Source of the DNA: Welwitschia mirabilis
Lineage: Eukaryota > Gnetophyta > Gnetopsida > Welwitschiales
Reading direction: 5' to 3'
Assembly: GCA_051453625.1 (NCBI GenBank)
Contig: JBOZIK010000001.1
Coordinates: forward strand, 152,121,243 to 152,185,242
DNA: 64,000 nucleotides
Position 1 is the stretch's first letter, and the number at the start of each line of letters is the position of its first letter. A program made the translations under genes and the position numbers. Positions 1 to 11,239 of this stretch are shown here, in pieces. The notes beneath the pieces were generated by a model. It made no database searches, was not told the DNA's origin, and saw nothing but the letters and a program-made list of their open reading frames with translations.

Positions 1-1271
1 ATAGTAGAGACGAATTTAAGAATGTATAACTAAGATTTTTTATTTTCTTTAAAGGGGGGAAAATAAGATAATCCTAGTGCATCATGAATGTTGAAATACT
101 AATGGACAATTGATAAGATACGTTCAAATTCTTGGAGGTAAAAGTATGAGTCCTTAGATTCTAATCCATGAAAATGAGATAAGAGTAAAATAATCTAGGA
201 TTTGAATTCTAGCCTTTTGTTAATGGATGGTGGTACTATGCAATAGGATGTTTCTAGGTATTATGATTGGAGGTAATCACAAAAGATTTATCTAGATTAG
301 GTAGTAATAACACTAATAACAGCTTACTATTTGACTGTGTCTTACGTAAAATAGTATATTATTAATCTATTAATCATCTTTTAATTAGAAAAATATCCAT
401 TAAAAGGATCTTAAAAATTGAGTGGATAATTTAGGTTTCTAATTTCTTGCATTCTTTCATGATGGGTATAGAAGTCCATGTTATTACAAATTAATATCTC
501 AATTTTGTCATGGATCTAGGTCATGCAAGAATAAGTTTGAAAGGTTGTAAGAAAATTTTAGATAGTTTTTAAATCAGCTTTCACAAATCCTATAAGTTGA
601 TTCAGTTTCTAGAACTTCATAGAAGGTTCTATCTAAACTTTAGGATTTTTTAAGCCAAAAGGATAGTGACAATAGTGAGGAAAGGTGGTAACACTAGTCA
701 AGTTGCAGAAAATAGATTCATTTTTTACATAGAGGTTTACCAAGTTTGTATAGATATTTTTGAGTAAAACAGTCATATAAAACTTAAATGGAGATTATGA
801 ACATGAGCTAAACATAATGAAAATCACAAAATATTTTTAAATTTTTAAGGTTTTTAACACACAGTAAATTTGTAAAAATATAAAGTAGAAATCATAGAAA
901 AAGACAGTGAGAAAAGGAAACCACATAATGTAATGTAAAGTTTAATTAAAACTTTTTAAAGTTTTTAGGTTTTGGTTCAAAAGTAACCTACAAATAAAAT
1001 GTTAAACCTATGTAAAACAAGTTAGTACAAAATCAAAAATAAACTTTAAAAGCAAGCTAGATTGATTTGGATTTTACTAAAATAACTAGTACCAACCACT
1101 AAGGAAAACTAAATATACAAAACAAAACATAAAAGAACTAGTTTGGTTATCACTAGAAAGAGGACTAATACCCACCATTAGAAAAGTAAAAATTATGTAT
1201 AAAAACTTGCAAAAAGAAAAGTAGTACTTCTTTGAGCTACTACCATGCCATTCTGCGTAGCAATGATACCA
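1..1271 (-). mobile_element. Family II gypsy relic F: leader and primer site
   Basis: Read on the minus strand, positions 1254-1271 give TGGTATCATTGCTACGCA. This resembles the plant tRNA-Asp primer site TGGCGCCGTTGCCGGGGA, and most differences are C-to-T or G-to-A. The bases after it read AGAATGGCATGGTAG, matching the post-primer segment of copies C, E and G here. A stretch near 660-700 resembles the C leader near 53755-53790, and the piece around AATGGTGGGTATTAG resembles the leader of G. The LTR should lie to the right of 1271, but I cannot place its far end. Positions 1-1250 hold no readable gag. Support is by-eye similarity only. Confidence 0.42.
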
Positions 1272-3450
1272 AAATATAATTAATGTAGTATAATATATTA
1301 GGTTTAAAACTAATCTTACACTTAATTATCATTCTTTCTTAGGGATAACATGAGCAGGGGTTTAGAATTTCATAATCTTAAACTTTAATGTAAGTACAAA
1401 TTTTAGAAATGAAGAGAATAGAAGAGGTAATTTTTAGAGTTTTGTTAAAACTTTAGAGAGATAAAGAAATCAAACTAGCTCAAGGTTCCACTAACTCATT
1501 CTAAGAAATCCTTTACTATAATGTTGTTTAATTGTGTTCTTATAATACACTTAAAACATCAAGTTCTTTTGGCCTAATCATGGTGACATTATCTTATTCA
1601 CCATAGGAGTCATGCTAAACTCAATTTCTACTTAATTTTTAAAACCTAAAAGAATAATAATGAGTAAGGACCTAAGTAATTAAAATATACAAAGTTAAAG
1701 GACCTAAACCAAGCATTAAGCAAGTTTGCTTAATTATAAGAGAGTTTAATGATTAAACTAGTTACCTAAACATTCCAATTATAGTGTTACTCATGAATTA
1801 AAATTAAAGGAAAACAAATTATGTATTAAAGAAAATAAAAAATTTATACTAAAGAAAGAAATATGCTAAAGAAACAATCCTAAAGACTAGCTCACTTCAT
1901 CAAAGAGTTGCTTAAAAAGCCATTACAATTCAATGCTTGAAGGTTTTACAATTCTTCAAAGACAAAGGTGATATAATGAAGGATTAAAAGCACTTTTTTA
2001 GGTAGAGATGAAGAAGAGAAGTGGTTATCAGTTTTTGGATTTTCATCTTTGGTAAATGGTTATAAATCATAACATTAGGTAGGATAGTTTATCTTTTTTT
2101 TTACTTGATAAAGATGCAAATGCTAATGCCAACACTTGGATCTAGACTACTACAACTATTTCCAACCACTGTTTGTGTCATGTGTCTCCAACATCATCTT
2201 ATATAGCCCTACTAAATGGTACTCTGTGAGTGCTTATCATTACCATCATGTATCATCCAGAATGCAAGTTAATTTCTAATGTGATATTAAATTAAGTTCA
2301 TAACTCCATTTTATCCAATTTTCCATGAAAATCCAAGAGCATAACTTTGAAGGTAATTTGTATAAAAGTCCAGTGGCACCAGTGGTCCTACATGATAGTG
2401 CTACCATTCTATCTTTGATGATTGTGAGATTAAGTCATATACTTCAATTAAGTATAATTTACCTAAAAATTTAATGGGAGATAGTTAAGTTCATAATTAA
2501 TATGAAAATCAGTGCAAGACAAGATTTTATGAGGAAATTGATTATATTAATGTTTGCTATAAAGGTTAATTAGTCATTTAACTTGATGATAATGTAAATT
2601 TTTACATGTTAATAATAAACCATTACATAGAATATAACCTTATTTATAAACGTCTTAATTCTTTGAAATTTTCATGAGATATCATGGTTTCAATTTCTTG
2701 GCTTTTTTTCATTATTTATTTCCATTCCTTTTTTTAAGATTATAAAGCTAGGTAATGTTATTAATGACACACCAAAAATACATTTATTTCGGTTTAGTTT
2801 AAGTTGACAACTTATTTTTGTTTAAACAGTCTCTTCTAAATATGTAGGAAATCAAAGTATATTATGAATTTATCATGATGTCATCTACATAATTTTCTAT
2901 TTATTTATTCATGTATTAGTGAAAAATATCAGTCATGTCTCTTTGATACATAGCCTTACCATTTTTTAATATAAAAGAAACTATTACATAGTAAAATATT
3001 TTCCATAACATAATAAAGGCTATTTTAGTCTAATATTAAAGGAAAATGAAAATTTAGTTGTATTAGAAGGATCATCCATGAATGATAATAGATCATATGC
3101 TATCATATTGTTAAGAAGTATAGTAACGTTTACTAATGAAAAATAATTTTTTAGTTTGAATTTTCTTTACATTCTTAAAAAATATACAAATTTTAATTAT
3201 TTCATTATTATTCATTACTATTTAGTAACCAATTTAAATAACTTAGTAATTAATGAAAATACATATATAAAATTTCTAAATTTGTTTGTTCATAACTATA
3301 GGTAACTTCCAATTTATTTTTCTAATTTTCATCTTAATTAGTATTATCCTTGAACTAAGTGAGAATCTATTATCATTCTTTTCATAGGGATAATAGAGAC
3401 AGCCTACACAGATAAAACATACAAATAATATTACAAATACATTATTACTA
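1272..3450. other. AT-rich region, possible LTR of relic F
   Basis: No coding frame is recognisable on either strand. The left part should be the LTR of relic F, but I could not align it well to the C or E LTRs. A short sequence, ACATTAGGTAGGAT, near 2073-2088 recurs at 4184-4197. Otherwise I see nothing to annotate. Confidence 0.3.
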
Positions 3451-3462
3451 ATATATATATAG

Positions 3463-3464
3463 AT

Positions 3465-3515
<51 letters not shown>

Positions 3516-3562
3516 AGGAGGGAGGGAGGGACCAAGGAAGGGAGAGAGGAGGAGAGGGAGTA
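3463..3562. repeat. GA-rich microsatellite
   Basis: A nearly pure (AG)n run occupies about 3470-3512. It grades into GGAAGGAGGGAGGG-type purine sequence up to about 3562. It lies a few tens of bases before the 507-N gap and is a plausible cause of the assembly break. The Ser/Leu-rich frame readable opposite it is only the translation of the repeat. Confidence 0.95.
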
Positions 3563-3588
3563 AGAGACTCACACTATTCTATGGCATG

Positions 3589-4095
3589 NNNNNNNNNNNN
3601 NNNNNNNNNNNNNNNNNNNNNNNNNNNNNNNNNNNNNNNNNNNNNNNNNNNNNNNNNNNNNNNNNNNNNNNNNNNNNNNNNNNNNNNNNNNNNNNNNNNN
3701 NNNNNNNNNNNNNNNNNNNNNNNNNNNNNNNNNNNNNNNNNNNNNNNNNNNNNNNNNNNNNNNNNNNNNNNNNNNNNNNNNNNNNNNNNNNNNNNNNNNN
3801 NNNNNNNNNNNNNNNNNNNNNNNNNNNNNNNNNNNNNNNNNNNNNNNNNNNNNNNNNNNNNNNNNNNNNNNNNNNNNNNNNNNNNNNNNNNNNNNNNNNN
3901 NNNNNNNNNNNNNNNNNNNNNNNNNNNNNNNNNNNNNNNNNNNNNNNNNNNNNNNNNNNNNNNNNNNNNNNNNNNNNNNNNNNNNNNNNNNNNNNNNNNN
4001 NNNNNNNNNNNNNNNNNNNNNNNNNNNNNNNNNNNNNNNNNNNNNNNNNNNNNNNNNNNNNNNNNNNNNNNNNNNNNNNNNNNNNNNNNNNNNNN
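3589..4095. other. Assembly gap (507 N)
   Basis: Run of N; the content is unknown. No duplicated flank is visible across it. Confidence 1.
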
Positions 4096-4180
4096 CGCTT
4101 TTTATAAGCAAGAATAGGATTGAGATCATTGAAATCATTTAGATTGTAGTGGTAGGTAGGCAGTTATAATTATTTATCTC

Positions 4181-4303
4181 AAAACATTAGGTAGGATGGA
4201 TAAGATTTTGTCTAATAATATTAGGTGAAATCTTTGTCCTATAGAGTTAGGTGCAATCTTTATCTTACAATGTTAGGTAGAATGGTTAGATCTTTTATCC
4301 TTT
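4181..4303. repeat. Degenerate short tandem repeat
   Basis: About four imperfect units of roughly 30 bases each contain TTAGGTAGRATGG or TTAGGTGAAATC followed by a T-rich stretch. One more unit-like sequence is near 2073-2090. This could be part of an LTR or a minor satellite; the family was not recognised. Confidence 0.5.
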
Positions 4304-5430
4304 AGTGTCTGATGAAGTTTTTCATGGTAAGTCTAATACATAACCTTTAAATCTAGATTCCTTTACCAACTGATGCTATCGCTACATGTCTATAATGCCA
4401 TCTTCACATGATCTTACCACTTGTCAATAATGCCCTACCACATGTCATTGGTCCATGTATTCATTTCCACTCTTGTTTTAAAATTATGATGCTATTCCAT
4501 CATATACTCTAAAATGTGGATAAAAATCTATAATTCTTATGGTTAAAAACTACAATATTAAGTTTAATTTAAAAAATAATAGAAGACAAGTTATGATTAA
4601 AATAATTAAATTAGTATCCTAATTTATAATAAATTATCCTAAAACACTTGATATAAGTATTACTTTTTACAAGTTAACTATTAACATGCAAAGGTTAATT
4701 TTGATGAAGCTTTCTAATCAAATTAGCTTAATAAAAGACATTAAAATAACTATTTTATTATGAAATTATATCTTCTACCTTCTTTAGATACTATTTATGA
4801 ACTTATAACCTTCTCATAACATTTTTAGACTATTTACTACATTCTAAAGAAGATGATAAAAATTGAAGATCATTTAGCTAAAAATGCTGCATCCACCATC
4901 TAGATCACTAATACAGCTAGTTATTATTTGTAAAATACTTGAAAATCTAAATTCTAAAATTATCATGAAGAAATGATCAAAATGTAGTTATGGGCTTAAT
5001 TAGTTTTTATATAAAAAATACTACATCTTAATGACATATTATGGTAATGTAAAATATATGTAGCAACAACATGTAGTGGTAAGTGAGATGATGTGGAAGT
5101 CACATGATAATGTCATCAATTAACAAAAGCATCAGCATTTAGAAGCCACATATTAAACTCATCATAATGATTCTCACCAAATGCAAGAAAATAAAAAATG
5201 TTAACTAATGCTATAAGATAAACTTTATAATCATCCATCTAATAATATAAGCCAAAGGATTCTAATCATTCCTCATCCAAACTTACTTATAAAAGGGCCT
5301 TAAACCCTCATTTATAAGGACCTTTTAGTTGAAAAGTAGTAGAAATTCTTAGAGCATAATAGTTGACATGATCTTCTAAGTAACTTCTTTAGGAGAAAAC
5401 TTATTTTAATGCTAGTTCAAGAAGTCCATA
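4304..5430. other. Unassigned AT-rich sequence with a TATA-like hairpin
   Basis: No gene is recognisable. At 5287-5326 there is TTATAAAAGG followed by an imperfect inverted repeat (AAAAGGGCCTTA at 5291-5302 against TAAGGACCTTTT at 5315-5326). The TATA-like core and position resemble a promoter region of an old LTR, but nothing confirms transcription. The segment ends exactly at the left LTR of copy A. Confidence 0.35.
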
Positions 5431-6516
5431 TGTTGCTGTGCATATTTATGTAATGTTTACATCCTAATTAAAATCTTATTAACCACAAATAATATGCACA
5501 AACACAACACACTAATATAGATGGAAGTGACCTCAAATGTCGTAATCTGTTGAAGTCTAAAATATGGAAATAAGAGAGTTACGTTTAACATAAGAAAAAC
5601 TGTAACCTAACCTACAGAAATAAGTTACAATGCATAAACATGAAATAAAACATACTCGTGCAAGGCTAATCTAGGGAAAGAAATAATAATGCATCCAAAC
5701 TAACTAAGCACAACCTTGAAAAAGGTTGCCCTTATAATTTTATCACAAGAGAAGCTATCACTAAATCTCAAGCAACACAAACTCTGAGGGAGAATATCAT
5801 TCATATATTAAAGCAAAAAAAGAAATGTTTATATTAGAAATCACACCACATCTGTATTATAAATTAGCTACATATCAATGAAGGAAATGTGATTCAGCAT
5901 TAAGAAAACATCTCTCTGAAACTACAGGATTGTTCTTTTGTCCCTTGATCTCCTATTACGAGTATGATGGATGCAATTGAAGACAAAGAGGAGTCAAGGG
6001 GAATAAATTTATTTATTAACTGAAAACATGAAATGAAATAGACAGAAAGGCATGGGTAAATCCTAATCACCACGCAAAAAGGAATCAGAATACAAGTGGT
6101 GAAAGTTAGATGAACATTCAGTGTGGGCATTACAATCAGTGTTGTCCAACTAGTCATCCAGATGATAAGGGAGATAATGATACCTCATAGTCAAATCCTC
6201 TTCAGCTACTAGTCAGATCTCATTCAGCATCCAGTTAGCATGGTCATCTATCTTGTCATTCAGATAATGAAGTGGATAATGGCCTTAAATAGATCTTCAA
6301 TTAGTGAGTCAGCCTTGTTGTTTATAGGAAATTATCATCTAAAATATAGATTATTCATATTTGCTCAAAATGCTAGTAATTATCATGGAAATTGCATATT
6401 TTTGTCCTTTTCATCTCAACTCTCCATTATTATGAAAACCACGCATTTGCCTATCAATATATTTGAAAAACAACTCAAAATATCCTATTAAATATATGTA
6501 AGTTAGTAGTGCAACA
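5431..6516 (-). repeat. 3' LTR of copy A
   Basis: It aligns end to end by eye with the LTRs at 26031-27138, 30501-31597, 40672-41739 and 59860-60949. Read on the minus strand it starts TGTTGCACTAC and ends GCAACA, so the termini are inverted repeats. It contains two copies of the recurrent GTCATCCAGATGAT-type motif (6153-6180 and 6255-6282). The immediate left flank is CCATA. Confidence 0.9.
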
Positions 6517-6545
6517 TAGACTGTACTTTGCCTTGTCAGTCTCTG
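6517..6545 (-). promoter_or_regulatory. Polypurine-tract region of copy A
   Basis: Immediately upstream of the 3' LTR on the minus strand the sequence reads GACAAGGCAAAGTACAGTCTA. The same place in copy B reads as a variant with AAGGCTAAGTGGAAGTCTA. Conservation and position fit the plus-strand priming tract, somewhat degraded by pyrimidine changes. Confidence 0.5.
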
Positions 6546-7036
6546 ATAAAACTAGGTAGTAAACCACATTTACAAGTCAACTTATTAGACAATAAAAACA
6601 ACGAGTATACCTAAAAAAATTATCTCAAAAATATTTAAAGAATATTTCAAAGATAGACTAAGCTTATTTAAAAAATTAGAAACACTAAATAGAAAAACCT
6701 ATGAAGCATCGTAGGTTGGTCATCTGGCCAGTCATCTAGATGATGTAGAGAATGACGGGCTCTAAAAAGGGTTTTCAAAATTGGAACCTACAATAGAAAT
6801 TAATTTTCTCATATAATTAGTTAGTTATGATAAACAACCTCCCCCTATGATAAATAGTTAAGTATAAAGATTTTCCCAAGTAAAATGTAATCCTCATCAT
6901 AAAGAGTAAAAGATAATCATGTAAAAATCAGATAGAAATAATACACCATGCTAAAAAGAAATGGTATGCCTATATAATGATGAGATATTTTAGTACAAAA
7001 AGGTGTAGAAGGGGACATATAAAATATAATGCAAAA

Positions 7037-7136
7037 NNNNNNNNNNNNNNNNNNNNNNNNNNNNNNNNNNNNNNNNNNNNNNNNNNNNNNNNNNNNNNNN
7101 NNNNNNNNNNNNNNNNNNNNNNNNNNNNNNNNNNNN
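7037..7136. other. Assembly gap (100 N) with duplicated flanks
   Basis: The 57 bases left of the gap (6980-7036) are repeated immediately right of it (7137-7193) with one mismatch. The gap probably represents zero or negative length, meaning unmerged overlapping contig ends. Confidence 0.95.
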
Positions 7137-7299
7137 ATGAGATATTTTAGTACAAAAAGGTGTAGAAGGTGACATATAAAATATAATGCAAAAATCACTC
7201 CCCTTGTCTATGCATGATGAACTCTAATTTAGTAACTAACTCAGGACCAAAGGAAAAAAAAGAGGATGCTCAGAATCTATAGGAGACAAACATTAAGAG

Positions 7300-8672
7300 A
7301 TGCTATAATAGACCTAACAGTCTCATCACCCTAAATAAGTACTGACTCTAGAATGTCTACAATTATACTTTACTAACTAGAGATAATGCATTAGTGTATT
7401 CTACCATATAATCCTTTGTGTACTGTACTCTCCTCTCAATAGATAAAATTCATAGCTCAACTCTTTGCTTAAAGATCTAGAACCTCTGATCAACAAAACC
7501 TTTGATGGTCTTAGTAGTCTCAGCTAGAAGGGCCTAGATCTACTCTAATGAAGATCCAACTACAAGTATCTATACTTGAGGTCTGTCTACTTCTCTTGGT
7601 ACTTGTATGCCCATATTTTATAAATAATGATCAGAAGTCTAAATATGTGAGATACATCGCTTACCTATAGGCTTTGGTGTTCCAAATCGTCTGAATAAAG
7701 CTGAGAGAAGGCATGGATATCCTAGTGTCTGTAGATGTTATGTTTCAGTCATAGACCTAAGTCTCCTCTAGATAAAGGTAGAAAAGTCCATCTACTCCCC
7801 CTGATGAAAAGCTATTAAAATTCGTAAATGTGCAACCATAGCATGGCTATAATGGTATGATGGACTGATGTTATGAATCATTCTTCTATGTAAAACTCTA
7901 TATGCAGGGCTTCGCTAGGTAACATTTACACCTCATCGATCAGTGATCAAATCAGTGGAATGTCTAAAATAGTATGATAATCTCGACGCTCCTCTGTACC
8001 ATCAACTAAATAAGTATGTAAGCTCCCTAGTCCTTCAAGATCTATAATGACTACAATGTAAGATGAAAGGATAGCTATCTTATACTCTTGAATGTATGCA
8101 ACAATCATATCCTCTAATTGACCATGAGTGTTTGGTTACCTCTCTATATGTATGGTGTTATAGAATGCTCTCGTCTTAGAAGCATAATAGAAAACATGCA
8201 CAACTGTGATCCATTTGAGTTGTAACTTTATCAATATTTGATCAATATTCAGCTCTATGTGGCTTATGAAATCTTCAAAACATCTCTCGACATAAATGCT
8301 AGCTATCTGTATGCTCAAAGATTGTCCGTGTTAAGGTGGCAAGTGTGTGGGCTCTACATGCTATATCTCAGGCTCAACTAAAGGGTTTACTTCTTGTTCT
8401 ACTGTCTCAGTTAAAGCATCTTCTGTCTAGCTCTACATGGCCTAATCAATCAAAAGCATAAACTTGTCATGTAAAAATAGATAAACAAGCCAATAACATC
8501 GCATGGATGTGTAATAACGACCTCTAAAAATTGATGAAAAAGTAGCAAAAATACTGAAAATATGTCCTACCCCCCCAAAAAAAATGCAATGCTTACCTAA
8601 TGATGAGAGAACAAATGGAAAAAGTAGAAAAAGTTTGAAAACTATGTATGTAGTGGGACGCACAAGAAGCAA
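7300..8672 (-). pseudogene. Post-pol reading frame of copy A (env position), plant-transposon-protein-like
   Basis: One minus-strand frame can be followed from 8672 to about 7600 through roughly ten stops, most explained by C-to-T. The N-terminal part is hydrophobic and may not be coding. An acidic linker (TETVEQEVNPLVEPE) follows, then a domain with AFYNTIHIE, IVVIIDLEGLGSLHTY and DGTEERRDYHTI. After a frameshift comes a stretch including ALFRRFGTPKPIG. This layout resembles the 'putative plant transposon protein' domain found in many plant repeat-encoded proteins (my recollection is PF20167), followed by a charged, possibly coiled tail. Copy B has the same stretch at 32250-33595 with the same key residues. 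The place between integrase and 3' LTR is where Athila-type elements carry an env-like ORF. The function is unknown. Confidence 0.55.
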
Positions 8673-11230
8673 AAAATCGAAGTACTCAAATGAAAAATCT
8701 AATCAAGTAAAGTTGTAGAGGATATTACACTAATCAATTTTGCCTAAAGAACTAGGTGAAAGGTAAAAACATAAGAATGCCTCGTAATATGCAGAAGTGA
8801 TTATAACTCCAAAATATGCTGTGAAATTTAGATCCCTAAGTCCCAAATCGAACAAAGCAAAAAAATGAACAATATACGTGAAAACAATGCATTGAGAGGC
8901 TAAAAAAGAGAGGAGAAAAATGAAAAATTGGGAGGAAAGAGAAACATACTCATTTTTGTAAATATGAAGAAATCTTGCAAATTTGGCAATGAAATCAAGC
9001 GAGACATGTCCTAAAATGCTAGTACTAACCAGAGGAATTATCGTATCTCAAAAGAATAAAGGAAAATGATGAGAAAATAAGTGAAAATATGGTAAAAGGA
9101 TTTGGATCATGGTTTTATCACACTATCATCTAGTTGCATCATCTAGACAATAGCAGCAAAAATAGTCTATTATTCACCATAGTTTATCTAGATGACATGG
9201 TGGATGACAGGACATCAAAAAGATTTTTAGAAAAAAACATTAGCCATGAATGTGAGGCTCATACATGATAACTTAAGTGATAGTTTTGAAAAATAAAAAT
9301 AAAGACAAAAAATCAAAAGTCACATAAAAAACATGAAAAACTAGGAAAACCAAAAAAAGGGATAAAAACACACAAAAGAAAAAACTATGACTAAAGAAAA
9401 TAGACTACTAAGTTGAAAATATATAATAAAGACTAAATGAATTTGCCCAAAAATGAAAACATGATAGACTTAGAACTCACTAACCTATAAGCGAACTCAT
9501 AAAGTTTATGGAAAAGATAGTATTTTAAACCTTTTTTATGAAAATGCATTTTTAGAAAAATGTTTTGATCATGATTGAACAATAAGAAAACTACTAAATG
9601 ATTAAGGGCCTAAGAAGAAATAAGAAAATGTGGAAATTACATTAAAATAGTAGACTCAAAAAATGAAGGAAAATAGAGTGAAAATTGACATAAGGAACAA
9701 ATAGAATATTGTTTACCTATCCTAAGTACCAACTTAGCAAACTCCCAAGGAAAACATCAGAATATCACTTAAGTAAATATGCATGAAAAAATGTATTAAC
9801 TCCATAAAGTTTATTTAAAAATGCAGTGGTTATGATGATATCCAAATATTCAATTATGTAGAATAATGAATGTAAAAACCAAAAGTTACTTAGAAATGAA
9901 CTCACCTACTTCCACCCTACAAACTCACCAAATCTCCAAAAGTGAAATGATCAAGTGGGAATACTAAAAGTCTAGACAACAAGCAATTCCTCTAATTACA
10001 CTAGGAACATTACTAATTTCTAACCTCAAAGTTTTTATTTCTTTNNNNNNNNNNNNNNNNNNNNNNNNNNNNNNNNNNNNNNNNNNNNNNNNNNNNNNNN
10101 NNNNNNNNNNNNNNNNNNNNNNNNNNNNNNNNNNNNNNNNNNNNNNNNNNNNNNNNNNNNNNNNNNNNNNNNNNNNNNNNNNNNNNNNNNNNNNNNNNNN
10201 NNNNNNNNNNNNNNNNNNNNNNNNNNNNNNNNNNNNNNNNNNNNNNNNNNNNNNNNNNNNNNNNNNNNNNNNNNNNNNNNNNNNNNNNNNNNNNNNNNNN
10301 NNNNNNNNNNNNNNNNNNNNNNNNNNNNNNNNNNNNNNNNNNNNNNNNNNNNNNNNNNNNNNNNNNNNNNNNNNNNNNNNNNNNNNNNNNNNNNNNNNNN
10401 NNNNNNNNNNNNNNNNNNNNNNNNNNNNNNNNNNNNNNNNNNNNNNNNNNNNNNNNNNNNNNNNNNNNNNNNNNNNNNNNNNNNNNNNNNNNNNNNNNNN
10501 NNNNNNNNNNNNNNNNNNNNNNNNNNNNNNNNNNNNNNNNNNNNNNNNNNNNNNNNNNNNNNNNNNNNNNNNNNNNNNNNNNNNNNNNNNNNNNNNNNNN
10601 NNNNNNNNNNNNNNNNNNNNNNNNNNNNNNNNNNNNNNNNNNNNNNNNNNNNNNNNNNNNNNNNNNNNNNNGGAACATTACTAATTTCTAACCTCAAAGT
10701 TTTTATTTCTTTTTCCATAATGAGGGAAGTGCAACCACTATCAGAGGAGTAAGGACCTACGAAGCATGGCCAACTGGTCTCCTAGTGGAGTTCCCATAGC
10801 TATTAAAACTGCCAAAAGTTCCTCTTAAAAATATTTACCCCAGTGTGATAGGATATCATGGTGACCATGTATTTTTCATTAAAGAACAAAATACAATAGC
10901 TCATTGTCATTATTTTTTTTTTTAATTTTGTCTTTTTTTTTCCACATAATTCCTAAATGATCATACACTAAAAAAAAAAAGGTAAATAAGTGAGATAAAA
11001 GATAGAAAAGAACACTCCTAAACAATTTAAGATTTAAACATCATTGGAAAAAATACAAAAAACCAAGATATCTTTTTTAAATAAAGTCTATAGACATGTG
11101 AACTTCTTAAGATTTGGTGAATCAAATATTACCACCTGTAAATGTCCAAGTATAAAATGAATCATGATACTTCACAAAGTAATACACATGTCAAGTTTGA
11201 ATGATGATCAGGTAATATTATAATATTTAA
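8673..11230 (-). other. 3' spacer of copy A between integrase and extra frame
   Basis: Co-linear with 33596-35180 in copy B. Similarity is clearest at 10720-10920, where both have a TGAGRGRAGTGCAA and CCTAGTGGAGT sequence. No frame is readable over any length. It holds a 627-N gap (10045-10671) and two palindromic motif copies near 9136-9156 and 9183-9210. Confidence 0.6.
10045..10671. other. Assembly gap (627 N) with duplicated flanks
   Basis: The 41 bases before the gap (10004-10044) recur exactly after it (10672-10712). Contig-end overlap left unmerged is likely, so the estimated gap size may be wrong. Confidence 0.95.
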
Positions 11231-11239
11231 TCAAAGGAG

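Noticed and set aside
3276-3572. 98-codon minus-strand frame, Leu/Ser-rich
   Set aside because: It is the translation of the GA microsatellite and its flank; no independent evidence of coding.
3569-4138. Frames spanning runs of N (also at 6917-7198, 10013-10718, 17769-18140)
   Set aside because: They are open only because N is not read as a stop.
5426-5430. CCATA flanking copy A on the left and the lone LTR on the right (27139-27143)
   Set aside because: Tempting as a split target duplication, but copy A has its own 5' LTR at 17781 and a 5-base match is easily chance.
6120-6290. Regularly repeated short motifs considered as a CRISPR-like array
   Set aside because: Repeats are degenerate, widely spaced and in plant LTRs; no array structure or cas genes.
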